Shown piece by piece: positions 1 to 6,408 of a stretch of 7,487 nucleotides of DNA. The stretch covers positions 6,263-13,749 of the forward strand of contig VBKX01000274.1 in the NCBI GenBank assembly GCA_005879435.1, given 5' to 3'. The stretch's first letter is position 1; every line of letters starts with the position of its first letter. Source of the stretch: Deltaproteobacteria bacterium (GTDB lineage: Bacteria > Desulfobacterota > Binatia > UBA9968). The notes beneath the pieces were generated by a model, which saw only the letters and a program-made list of their open reading frames with translations, was not told where the DNA came from and did no database searches. A program made the translations under genes and the position numbers.

Positions 1-165
1 GCCAATTATTGTTCCTTCTGCGCGGTATGCTCGCAAAAATCGGTTTGGGAAAAGGCGCAGATCGTGCTTGCCGAATTCCTCGCCGGCGTTTCGATCGCGG
101 CGATTGCCGATCGACAAGGACTCAAAGGGCGATTGATTAAGGCGCCGCTGCAAAAGGCTGTTTGA
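1..165 (+). CDS. sufB: C-terminal tail of probable SufB (partial, possibly frameshifted)
   Basis: Frame 1 is open from the left edge to TGA at 163-165. From about residue 21 it reads EKAQIVLAEFLAGVSIAAIA and then GLKGRLI. This aligns well with the end of SufD in this same window (DEARSLLSFAFAGDVVARI followed by LRRQL), and SufB and SufD share a fold and a similar C-terminus. The position directly before sufC also fits sufB, whose product is the scaffold of the SufBCD complex. The first 18 or so residues in frame 1 do not look like the family. Frame 3 there reads QLLFLLRGM, close to the LFYLRSRG segment seen in SufD, which suggests a single-base indel around 36-50. The family assignment is an inference from a short tail plus gene order. 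Confidence 0.5.
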   Translation, partial: ANYCSFCAVCSQKSVWEKAQIVLAEFLAGVSIAAIADRQGLKGRLIKAPLQKAV

Positions 166-193
166 ACGGCAGAGCGTTTCGAAAGGTATTGGC

Positions 194-952
194 ATGTTGG
201 ATATTCGCGGCCTTAGGGCAAATGTTGGAAACACGGAAATCTTGCGTGGCATCGATCTTCATATAGGTGCCGGCGAAGTGCATGCGATCATGGGACCGAA
301 TGGTTCGGGAAAGAGCACGCTCGCGCATGTTTTGTAGGGACGGGAAAATTACGAAGTTACCGGCGGGGAAGTGTTTTACCGCGGCAAAGATCTCTTGGCC
401 ATGAGCCCGGAGCTGCGCGCGCGCGAGGGAATCTTTCTTGCGTTCCAATACCCCGTCGAGATTCCCGGCGTCAGCACCACCTATTTTCTCAAAGCCGCGC
501 TCAACGCGGTGCGGAAACACAACGGTCTCGAAGAGCTGGACGCGATGGAGTTTCTCACTCTGATCAAAGAAAAACTGAAACTGGTAGAAATGGATCAGGC
601 GCTGATCAATCGGCCGCTGAACGAAGGCTTTTCCGGCGGCGAAAAAAAACGCAACGAGATTTTACAAATGGCGGTGTTGGATCCCATGCTGGCATTGCTC
701 GACGAAACGGATTCGGGACTCGATATCGACGCGCTGCGCGTGGTCGCTAGCGGAGTCAATGCGCTACGGCGACCGGACCGCGCCATGATCGTCATTACCC
801 ATTATCAACGTTTGTTGAATTACATTGTGCCCGATTTCATCCATGTGTTGCACGACGGCCGAATTGTAAAATCCGGCACGAAAGAATTGGCGCTCGAGCT
901 GGAGAGTAAGGGCTATGATTGGCTCAAGGGCGAAGCGGCTGCCGTGCAATAA
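194..952 (+). pseudogene. sufC: SufC, Fe-S assembly ATPase, interrupted by an in-frame TAG at codon 48
   Basis: SufC is the cytoplasmic ABC-type ATPase of the SufBCD scaffold complex. The frame from ATG 194 would give 252 residues, the normal SufC size. All ATPase elements are present: Walker A GPNGSGKST (residues 34-42), Q-loop FQYP (Gln85), signature FSGGEKKR (146-153), Walker B LALLDETDSGLDID (166-179) and the H-loop His203 in VITHY. The TAG at 335-337 replaces codon 48, between LAHVL and GRENYEVTGG, where relatives have a small residue (LAGR or LSGR). A TCG serine codon would need only one base change. Homology continues in the same frame after the stop, so this is a substitution and not an indel. 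A restart at GTG 371 would give a 193-residue product lacking Walker A, which could not bind ATP normally. The start has an AAAGG-like site at 182-186, about 7 bases upstream. An 8-A run at 642-649 inside the signature motif is in frame. Whether the stop is real or a sequence error is undecided. Confidence 0.85.
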
Positions 953-988
953 GTCACACGTCCATTATAGTTATAGTCGGAAAGAAAT

Positions 989-2308
989 ATGATCGCCGCG
1001 GAGAGTAAAGAGCGATATGTGGCTGCCTTCGAGCAGTGGCAGTCGAACGGAAACGCCAACGCTCCGGCGTGGCTCAAGGAACTGCGCCGGGCGGGGATCG
1101 CGAGCTTCGCGGCACAGGGATTTCCGACGACGAAAAACGAAGACTGGAAGTACACCAACGTCGGGCCGATCGCGTCGTTGCCTTTCGCGCAGGTAAACGG
1201 GGCCGCGACGGGCATCGATGCCGCGGAAGTGATCGAGCGAGGATTTGCCGATCCCGCTTGTCCTCGCTTGGTTTTCGTCAACGGCGCGTGGGCGCGCGAA
1301 ATGTCTTCGGTGCGAGATCTGCCTCAGGGAGTGGGGCTCGGAAGCCTGGCCGATCTGGTCAAGCGCGACGACCCGCTTTTGCCGGCGCAACTCGGCCATC
1401 ATGCCAGCTATAAAACTCAGGCTTTCGTGGCGCTCAATACCGCATTTATGGGCGACGGCGCGGTTGTTGTAATCCCACCGGGTTGTCATTTAGCGCAGCC
1501 GATCTACTTGATTTACGCGTCGAGCGGCGGCGCGGGACAGTTGGTTTCGCAACCGCGCACGCTCATCTTTCTCGGCGCCGGCAGCGAAGCGAAAATTGTC
1601 GAGAGTTACGTCGGTGTGAACGCTGGAACTTATTTTTGTAATGCAGTCACCGAATTGATCGCTGACGCGGATTCGTCAGTCGAGCATTATCGCTTGCAGC
1701 GGGAGGGGCAAGCCGCTTTTCACGTGGGCGCGCTGGAGGCCGATTTAAATCGCGGAGCACGTCTCACGGCCCACGCTGTGACGCTGAGCGGATCCTTGGT
1801 TCGCAACAACGTCCATGTCGCTTTGAATGGCGAGGGTGCAGAATGCGTGCTCAATGGTCTTTACCTGGCCGACGACAAGCAGCATGTCGATAACTTTACG
1901 GAAATCGATCACCTGAAGCCGCACGCCACTAGCTTCGAGCTCTATAAGGGGATTTTGGACGGCGCCGCGCACGGAGTATTCAACGGCAAGATCGTCGTGC
2001 ACAAAGACGCGCAAAAATCCAACGCGCGGCAGGTCAATAAGAATTTGCTGCTGTCCGAAAACGCTGTGGTGAATACTAAGCCGCAATTGGAAATTTACGC
2101 CGACGACGTTAAATGCAGCCATGGCTCGACCATCGGCCAGTTGGATGACGACGCATTGTTCTATCTCCGTTCGCGCGGGCTCGGACGGGATGAAGCTCGG
2201 AGCCTCTTGAGCTTCGCGTTCGCCGGCGACGTTGTGGCAAGGATCAAAATCGATTCCTTGCGCCGGCAATTGGACGATTACCTGGTAGCGAAATTTCGTA
2301 GGGTTTGA
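989..2308 (+). CDS. sufD: SufD, scaffold subunit of the SufBCD Fe-S assembly complex
   Basis: SufD is the beta-helix partner of SufB in the SufB-SufC2-SufD complex, which builds Fe-S clusters in the cytoplasm and takes part in iron acquisition. The 439-residue product is full length for the family. It has the N-terminal FPTTKNEDWKYTNV segment (about 45-58), a long beta-strand-rich core, and the diagnostic C-terminal block with KCSHGSTIGQLDDDALFYLR (375 onward). His378 in KCSHG aligns with the conserved SufD histidine (His360 in E. coli) at the SufB-SufD interface. The ATG at 989 has a GGAAAG site at 979-984, four bases upstream. The gene lies 36 bases after sufC and its TGA overlaps the candidate TTG start of sufS. 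The frame is clean, unlike sufC. SufB is excluded by the order sufC-sufD-sufS and the SufD-type N-terminus. Confidence 0.95.
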   Translation: MIAAESKERYVAAFEQWQSNGNANAPAWLKELRRAGIASFAAQGFPTTKNEDWKYTNVGPIASLPFAQVNGAATGIDAAEVIERGFADPACPRLVFVNGAWAREMSSVRDLPQGVGLGSLADLVKRDDPLLPAQLGHHASYKTQAFVALNTAFMGDGAVVVIPPGCHLAQPIYLIYASSGGAGQLVSQPRTLIFLGAGSEAKIVESYVGVNAGTYFCNAVTELIADADSSVEHYRLQREGQAAFHVGALEADLNRGARLTAHAVTLSGSLVRNNVHVALNGEGAECVLNGLYLADDKQHVDNFTEIDHLKPHATSFELYKGILDGAAHGVFNGKIVVHKDAQKSNARQVNKNLLLSENAVVNTKPQLEIYADDVKCSHGSTIGQLDDDALFYLRSRGLGRDEARSLLSFAFAGDVVARIKIDSLRRQLDDYLVAKFRRV

Positions 2309-2316
2309 GTGTTAGC

Positions 2317-3579
2317 ATGAAAGCAGTGTCTCACTTGGCTGAATCGCGTGCTCAATCCGGCGGCTTCGACGTCATGCGTCTGCGCGAGGATTTTCCCATC
2401 CTCAAGCAGAAAGTCCACGGCAAGCCGCTGGTTTACTTGGACAACGGCGCGACCAGTCAAAAGCCGCAAAGCGTGATCGATGCGCTCAATCACTATTACA
2501 CCGCGGAGAATTCCAATATTCACCGCGGTGTGCATCATCTGAGTGAACGGGCGACAGCGGCCTACGAAGCGGCGCGAGAGAAAATCCGGCGCTATATCAA
2601 CGCCCGGTCCGACAGGGAAATTATTTACGTTCGCGGCACCACCGAAGGCATCAATCTGGTCACGCAAAGCTACGGACGTAGCTTCTTAAAGTCCGGCGAC
2701 GAAATCATCGTGTCGGCGATGGAGCACCACTCAAACATAGTACCGTGGCAGATCTTGTGCGAGCAGGTCGGCGCGAAGCTGCGCGTCATTCCGATCAACC
2801 ACGACGGCGAGATCGTGATGGAAGAGTACCATCGTTTGCTCACCGACAGGACCAAGTTCGTTTCGATGACGCATGTTTCCAATGCGCTCGGCACGATCGT
2901 TCCGGTTAAAGAGATGGTTGCGTCGGCGCATGCGCTCGGAGTGCCAGTGTTGCTCGATGGCGCCCAGGCGGTGCCCCATTTAAGGGTCGACGTGCAAGAT
3001 CTCGACTGTGATTTTTACGCGTTTTCCGGGCACAAGATGTTTGGGCCGACCGGAGTCGGCGTGCTGTATGGACGGGCCGAACTGCTCGAAAAAATGCCGC
3101 CTTATCAAGGCGGCGGCGACATGATCAGTCTGGTGACCTTCGAGAAAACCCATTACAACGTTTTGCCCTATAAGTTCGAAGCAGGCACGCCACATATTGC
3201 CGGCGGGATCGGCTTGGGCGCCGCCATTGATTATTTGCTCGCGCTCGATTGGAACGCGCTCGCGGCGCACGAGCATCGACTGCTCAGTTACGCTACGGAC
3301 TTACTCACAGATATAGACGGCGTGCGCATTATCGGCACGGCGAAAGAAAAAGCCGGCGTGCTGTCATTTGTCTTGGATCACGTGCATGCTCACGATGTCG
3401 GCACGATTCTCGACCAGGAAGGTGTCGCTGTGCGCGCGGGACACCATTGCGCGATGCCGGTAATGCAACGCTTCGGTGTGCCGGCGACGACGCGCGCTTC
3501 ATTCGCTTTTTACAACACAACCGAGGAAATCGATGTGCTGGCGCAAGCCATCCATCGGGTCCGGAAAGTTTTTGGCTGA
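2317..3579 (+). CDS. sufS: SufS, PLP-dependent cysteine desulfurase
   Basis: SufS removes sulfur from L-cysteine as a persulfide and passes it to SufU for cluster assembly. The product is 420 residues from ATG 2317. Family blocks are LREDFPILKQKVHGKPLVYLDN near the N-terminus, then HRGVHHLS, EHHSNIVPW, the PLP-pocket DGAQAVPH, the Schiff-base lysine in FSGHKMFGPTG (Lys240) and the persulfide cysteine in RAGHHCAMP (Cys378). This is the class II (SufS/CsdA) type. The start is ambiguous. TTG 2305 overlaps the sufD stop (TTGA) and would add four residues, but it has no well-placed ribosome-binding site. ATG 2317 is preferred. Both starts lie before the conserved FDV-RLREDFPIL start of family members. 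Coupling to sufD translation is likely. Confidence 0.95.
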   Translation: MKAVSHLAESRAQSGGFDVMRLREDFPILKQKVHGKPLVYLDNGATSQKPQSVIDALNHYYTAENSNIHRGVHHLSERATAAYEAAREKIRRYINARSDREIIYVRGTTEGINLVTQSYGRSFLKSGDEIIVSAMEHHSNIVPWQILCEQVGAKLRVIPINHDGEIVMEEYHRLLTDRTKFVSMTHVSNALGTIVPVKEMVASAHALGVPVLLDGAQAVPHLRVDVQDLDCDFYAFSGHKMFGPTGVGVLYGRAELLEKMPPYQGGGDMISLVTFEKTHYNVLPYKFEAGTPHIAGGIGLGAAIDYLLALDWNALAAHEHRLLSYATDLLTDIDGVRIIGTAKEKAGVLSFVLDHVHAHDVGTILDQEGVAVRAGHHCAMPVMQRFGVPATTRASFAFYNTTEEIDVLAQAIHRVRKVFG

Positions 3580-4031
3580 TGTCGGAATTGGACGAGCTAT
3601 ACCAGGAAGTCATCCTGGATCATAATAAGAGTCCGCGAAACTATCGGATCATGAACGACGCCAACCGCAAGGCGGAGGGTTACAATCCGCTGTGCGGCGA
3701 CCATGTTACGGTATATCTGCATCTCAAGGACGGCATTATTCAGGATGTGAGTTTTCAAGGCTCGGGCTGTGCGATCTCCAAGGCTTCCGCTTCGATGATG
3801 ACGGCCGAGCTGAAGGGTAAGACCGAAGCCGCGGCGCAAGAGCTTTTCGAAAGCGTGCACAAAATGCTGACCGGTGAGGCCAGCGCCAACGCCGCAACCG
3901 AGAAAGTGGGCAAACTCAAGATTCTTTCCGGCGTGTGCAAGTTTCCGGCGCGAGTTAAGTGCGCCAGCTTGGCATGGCACACGGTCAACGCGGCGCTGCA
4001 CGGCGATAGCCAGCCGGCAAGTACGGAATGA
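3579..4031 (+). CDS. sufU: SufU, zinc-dependent sulfurtransferase partner of SufS
   Basis: SufU accepts sulfur from SufS; in Gram-positive SUF systems it works as a zinc-bound sulfurtransferase and not as a classical scaffold. The product is 150 residues. It begins MSELDELYQEVILDHNKSPRN, typical of the family. The zinc and active-site residues are all present: Cys39 and Asp41 in NPLCGD, Cys64 in FQGSGCAISKAS, and Cys128 in RVKCASLAWHT. The spacing between the second and third cysteines includes the SufU-specific insertion absent from IscU. ATG 3579 overlaps the sufS TGA (TGATG), which suggests coupled translation. The frame stays open upstream to about 3249, but that part is in another frame of sufS and has no family similarity. 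An extra cysteine, Cys120 in GVCKFPARVKC, sits where relatives usually have another residue. Confidence 0.95.
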   Translation: MSELDELYQEVILDHNKSPRNYRIMNDANRKAEGYNPLCGDHVTVYLHLKDGIIQDVSFQGSGCAISKASASMMTAELKGKTEAAAQELFESVHKMLTGEASANAATEKVGKLKILSGVCKFPARVKCASLAWHTVNAALHGDSQPASTE

Positions 4032-4051
4032 TTGGCTCGATCGCAGCGCAA

Positions 4052-4057
4052 AGGGGG
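4052..4057 (+). promoter_or_regulatory. Ribosome-binding site that sets the sufT start
   Basis: AGGGGG lies six bases before ATG 4064. The alternative ATG at 4028 overlaps the sufU stop (ATGA) and would add 12 residues unlike the family. The strong purine site and the family-like N-terminus after 4064 favour the downstream start. Confidence 0.65.
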
Positions 4058-4063
4058 TACGCC

Positions 4064-4621
4064 ATGACCACGGATAAGCCGATTGAGCTCAAGCGCGACT
4101 GCGACGCCGTGATGGTTCCTAGCGGCGAGCGGCTCTCCTTATTAGCCGGCAGCACGGTGTGGTTAACGCAAACGCTCGGCGGAACCTACACGGTGATGAC
4201 CGAGCGCGGCTACAGCGCGCGTATTGACGGCAAAGACGGCGACGCGCTCGGCTTTGCTCCCCTGGTCAATGAAAGTCGGTTGGAAGCGGCAGACAAAAGA
4301 TCATTTGGTTCCATCGATGAGCTTGTTTGGAATGAGCTGCGCTCCTGCTTTGATCCGGAAATTCCAGTCAATATCGTCGATCTCGGTTTGATCTATGACT
4401 GCGGCGTGCGGTCACTTCCGGATGGCGGCCACAAAGCGGTGGTGCGCTTTACATTGACCGCGCAGGGCTGCGGCATGGGACAATTTCTCAAAGAAGATAT
4501 TAAAAAGAGATTGCTCGCCGTGCCCGGCGTGCGCGAAGTCGATATCGAGTTGGTATGGGATCCGCCGTGGAATCAAAGCATGATCTCGACCAGCGCGAAA
4601 CAGCAACTGGGCATCGAATAA
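4064..4621 (+). CDS. sufT: SufT, long form (N-terminal extension plus DUF59/MIP18 domain)
   Basis: This is the long SufT type found in SUF operons. SufT proteins help maturation or delivery of Fe-S clusters; the exact chemistry is not settled. The product is 185 residues. Residues 1 to about 75 form the N-terminal domain of the long family, with LKRDCDAVMVPSG, an LGGTYTV stretch and ARIDGKDGDALG. Residues 88 to 185 are the DUF59 domain, with FDPEIPVNIVDLGLIY, the reactive-cysteine region TAQGCGMG (Cys136) and the end motif LVWDPPW. A second cysteine, Cys95, precedes FDPEIPV. The start was chosen on the AGGGGG site at 4052-4057. The gene follows sufU by 32 bases and precedes a second, shorter sufT. 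Confidence 0.9.
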   Translation: MTTDKPIELKRDCDAVMVPSGERLSLLAGSTVWLTQTLGGTYTVMTERGYSARIDGKDGDALGFAPLVNESRLEAADKRSFGSIDELVWNELRSCFDPEIPVNIVDLGLIYDCGVRSLPDGGHKAVVRFTLTAQGCGMGQFLKEDIKKRLLAVPGVREVDIELVWDPPWNQSMISTSAKQQLGIE

Positions 4622-4626
4622 CCCAC

Positions 4627-4633
4627 AAGGTGA
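4627..4633 (+). promoter_or_regulatory. Ribosome-binding site of the second sufT
   Basis: AAGGTGA lies nine bases before ATG 4643. It supports that ATG over the in-frame TTG at 4634, which overlaps the end of the site and would leave no room for ribosome binding. Confidence 0.55.
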
Positions 4634-4642
4634 TTGTTAAAA

Positions 4643-4963
4643 ATGGAAAGTATCAACGAAACCATTATCGAAGCTCAGGTCATCGAAGCTCTGCGCTCTT
4701 GTTTCGATCCTGAAATTCCCGTCAATATTTATGAGCTGGGATTGGTTTATGACGTGAAAGTGGGCGCGGAAGGCATGGTGACGATACAAATGACGCTCAC
4801 CTCACCCCATTGCCCGGCGGTACAATCTCTACCGGCCGAGATCGAAGGGAAGGTGAAGACGGTCGCTGGCGTCACGGACGTGAAAATAGATCTCGTTTGG
4901 GATCCGCCTTGGGACCCAAGCAAGATGTCGGAAGCCGCGCGCTTGCAGCTCGGAATGATGTAG
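4643..4963 (+). CDS. sufT: SufT, short form (DUF59/MIP18 Fe-S assembly factor)
   Basis: This is a single-domain DUF59 protein of 106 residues, the short SufT type related to eukaryotic MIP18 (CIAO2), implicated in Fe-S protein maturation. It shows FDPEIPVNIYELGLVYD, TLTSPHCPAV with the conserved cysteine (Cys57), and DLVWDPPWDPSKMSE near the end. It is clearly homologous to the C-terminal domain of the preceding gene, and both carry LRSCFDPEIPVNI with a cysteine (here Cys20) just before the motif. It lacks the N-terminal extension of its neighbour and the two differ in the reactive-cysteine segment (SPHCPAV versus AQGCGMG), so they are paralogues of different subfamilies and not a recent copy. 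The frame ends at a TAG directly after the usual family C-terminus. The hemoglobin gene follows at once in another frame. Confidence 0.9.
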   Translation: MESINETIIEAQVIEALRSCFDPEIPVNIYELGLVYDVKVGAEGMVTIQMTLTSPHCPAVQSLPAEIEGKVKTVAGVTDVKIDLVWDPPWDPSKMSEAARLQLGMM

Positions 4964-4965
4964 CC

Positions 4966-5373
4966 GTCGGAAACCTTTTTGAAAAAATCGGCGGCGAAAG
5001 CCGGCTGCGCCTGATTATCAGCGCGTTTATCGATCGTGTCTTTGAAGATCGCATGATCGGATTTTTTTTTCGCAACGCGGACCGCCAACGGATTAAGGAG
5101 TTGGAATACCAGCTGGCTGCGGAATTTCTCGGCGCCGGTATTGAATATCAGGGTCGGCCGCTCGGCAAAGTGCACGCCAATCATCCGATCATGGGCGGTC
5201 ATTTCGCGCGTCGCCGCCAAATATTTAAGGAAACATTGGAATTTTATCAGGTGGACGAAAGTATTAAAGCAGCACTGCTAAACCATACAGATTCGTTACG
5301 CCCCCTTATAACGCCCGAAGCTGGTTCCAATTGCGATCCACTTGCTGCCCGTGAGCGAGTTAACAGGCGGTAA
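4966..5373 (+). CDS. Truncated hemoglobin (2-on-2 globin), start codon unresolved
   Basis: Truncated hemoglobins are small heme proteins that bind O2 or NO; this subgroup has no assigned function I can state. From GTC 4966 the product is 135 residues. It starts with LFEKIGGES, the usual trHb opening, followed by the B helix and the segment FEDRMIGFFFRNADRQRI. The heme-ligating proximal histidine is His79 in HPIMGGHFARR. Residue 22, at the B10 position, appears to be isoleucine where trHbN-type proteins have tyrosine. No ATG, GTG or TTG lies close to the expected N-terminus. The nearest in-frame candidate is TTG 4810, which would add 52 residues read out of frame through the short sufT. GTC 4966 may be a miscalled GTG. 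A 9-T run at 5062-5070 encodes three phenylalanines in frame. Position right after sufT suggests co-expression with the SUF genes. Confidence 0.8.
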   Translation, partial: VGNLFEKIGGESRLRLIISAFIDRVFEDRMIGFFFRNADRQRIKELEYQLAAEFLGAGIEYQGRPLGKVHANHPIMGGHFARRRQIFKETLEFYQVDESIKAALLNHTDSLRPLITPEAGSNCDPLAARERVNRR

Positions 5374-5507
5374 CGTCAGATAAAATCCTTTATTTCTTGG
5401 CCCGTGCCAATTGTCCGGCGCAAAACATTGTGCTACTAATAGCGCTACGCCGAAGGTAGTCATCTAGGACTTTTGTGAAGTTAGCCGACCTGTAGGCCCG
5501 GCCCGGG
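5374..5507 (+). other. Intergenic gap between the globin and metF
   Basis: This 134-base gap separates the SUF-globin group from metF. I see no convincing terminator hairpin with a T-run, no recognisable riboswitch, and no clear -35/-10 pair. A short perfect palindrome, GCCCGGGC (5501-5508), lies at the metF start but is too short to interpret. A promoter for metF would be expected here if it is transcribed apart from the SUF genes, but I cannot point to one. Confidence 0.5.
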
Positions 5508-6338
5508 CTGACCCTATCGGTCGAGTTCTTTCCTCCAAAGACGGAAAAAGGCGAGGAAAACCTCTTTAGCGAAATTGAAACGATCAAGAGGCTCAATCCT
5601 GGCTTTTGTTCTGTTACGTACGGGGCGGGCGGAAGCACGCGCGAAAAAACCATCGATCTGGTTGAAACCATTCACGACGGCTGCGGTCTGGAGGTTATGT
5701 GTCATTTGACCGTGGTCGGACAGTCGAAAGCCGAAGCACGCGCGATTTTGCACCGGCTGAAAGGTAAGGGAATTGAAAACCTGCTCGCGCTGGGCGGCGA
5801 CCCACCGCAAGGAATGGCGGATTGGCAGCCCCACGAGGATGGTTTTCAACACGCCATCGAGTTGGTGCGCGAGGCCGTCGCCGTCGGCGGATTTTCCGTC
5901 GGCGTGGCAGGTTTTCCCGAGGTCCATCCACGCGCTGAAAGTCGGCCGTCGGATATGAAGTTCCTAAAGGAAAAGGTCGAGGCCGGCGCGGCCGTGGTTA
6001 TCACCCAGTTATTTTTTGACAACGACGATTATTATCGGTTTGTCGAGGATCTGAGAAAACTTGGCGTGCGCGCGCCCATTGTACCCGGGGTGTTGCCGAT
6101 TTTGTCAGCACCGCAAGTGCGCCGGTTTACTGCGCTGTGCGGTGCAAAAATTCCGGCAAGGCTAGAACGGGAGTTGGCCAAAGTTGAGCATGACGATGAA
6201 GCCGCGATCGAGATGGGAATCGAATATGCGACTCGCCAGTGCGCGGAATTGATCAAGTTCGGTATCTCGGGACTGCACTTCTATTCATTGAATAAGTCCT
6301 ATTCTGTTAAAGCCATCTGCAAAAATCTCGGTTTGTAA
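5508..6338 (+). CDS. metF: 5,10-methylenetetrahydrofolate reductase (MetF), apparent CTG start
   Basis: MetF is a flavoprotein that reduces methylene-THF to 5-methyl-THF, the methyl donor for methionine synthesis. From CTG 5508 the product is 276 residues, near family length. It begins TLSVEFFPPKTEKG, matching the MTHFR N-terminus; Glu6 aligns with E. coli catalytic Glu28. Other blocks are SVTYGAGGSTRE, CHLT with the FAD histidine, LGGDPP (Asp98, aligned with Asp120), GFPEVHP, ITQLFFDNDDYYRF, PGVLPI and the C-terminal GLHFYSLNKS. The nearest upstream in-frame stop is TAG 5493, with no ATG, GTG or TTG between it and the core; CTG 5508 sits where ATG would be expected. The first in-frame ATG is at 5697, well inside the domain, and would remove the catalytic glutamate. 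Residue 96 is Gly where E. coli has the FAD-binding Arg118. Confidence 0.9.
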   Translation: MTLSVEFFPPKTEKGEENLFSEIETIKRLNPGFCSVTYGAGGSTREKTIDLVETIHDGCGLEVMCHLTVVGQSKAEARAILHRLKGKGIENLLALGGDPPQGMADWQPHEDGFQHAIELVREAVAVGGFSVGVAGFPEVHPRAESRPSDMKFLKEKVEAGAAVVITQLFFDNDDYYRFVEDLRKLGVRAPIVPGVLPILSAPQVRRFTALCGAKIPARLERELAKVEHDDEAAIEMGIEYATRQCAELIKFGISGLHFYSLNKSYSVKAICKNLGL

Positions 6339-6399
6339 TCCCTCGGCGAAGTTCAACCCAGCACAAATCAGGGCGCTTGTGTGGGTGGCGCACGAATGT

Positions 6400-6404
6400 G
6401 GGAG
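6400..6404 (+). promoter_or_regulatory. Ribosome-binding site of lysS
   Basis: GGGAG lies four bases before ATG 6409. The 70-base gap after metF shows no strong terminator, so read-through from metF is possible. Confidence 0.45.
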
Positions 6405-6408
6405 CACC

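Noticed and set aside
335..337. Amber codon recoding as an explanation for the sufC TAG
   Set aside because: The short sufT ends at a TAG exactly at the family C-terminus, and reading through it gives nothing SufT-like, so TAG is used as a normal stop here.
971..1489. Long minus-strand open frames across sufD and other genes
   Set aside because: They lie opposite strongly conserved genes, encode no recognisable family, and are expected in GC-rich coding DNA.
3249..3578. Open frame upstream of sufU as an N-terminal extension
   Set aside because: It overlaps the well-supported end of sufS in another frame, has no SufU similarity, and ATG 3579 gives a typical SufU start.
4028..4063. ATG 4028 as the start of the long sufT
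   Set aside because: The ATG 4064 with AGGGGG six bases upstream gives the family-like start; the 12 added residues do not resemble SufT.
4810..4965. TTG 4810 as the true globin start
   Set aside because: It would add 52 residues read out of frame through conserved sufT codons; the globin fold starts at about 4972.
5501..5508. GCCCGGGC palindrome before metF as an operator
   Set aside because: Eight bases in GC-rich sequence are common by chance, with no second copy or spacing pattern.
6339..6408. Possible hairpin in the metF-lysS gap as a terminator or T-box
   Set aside because: Only short imperfect GCGC pairings without a T-run are present, and 70 bases is too short for a T-box leader.
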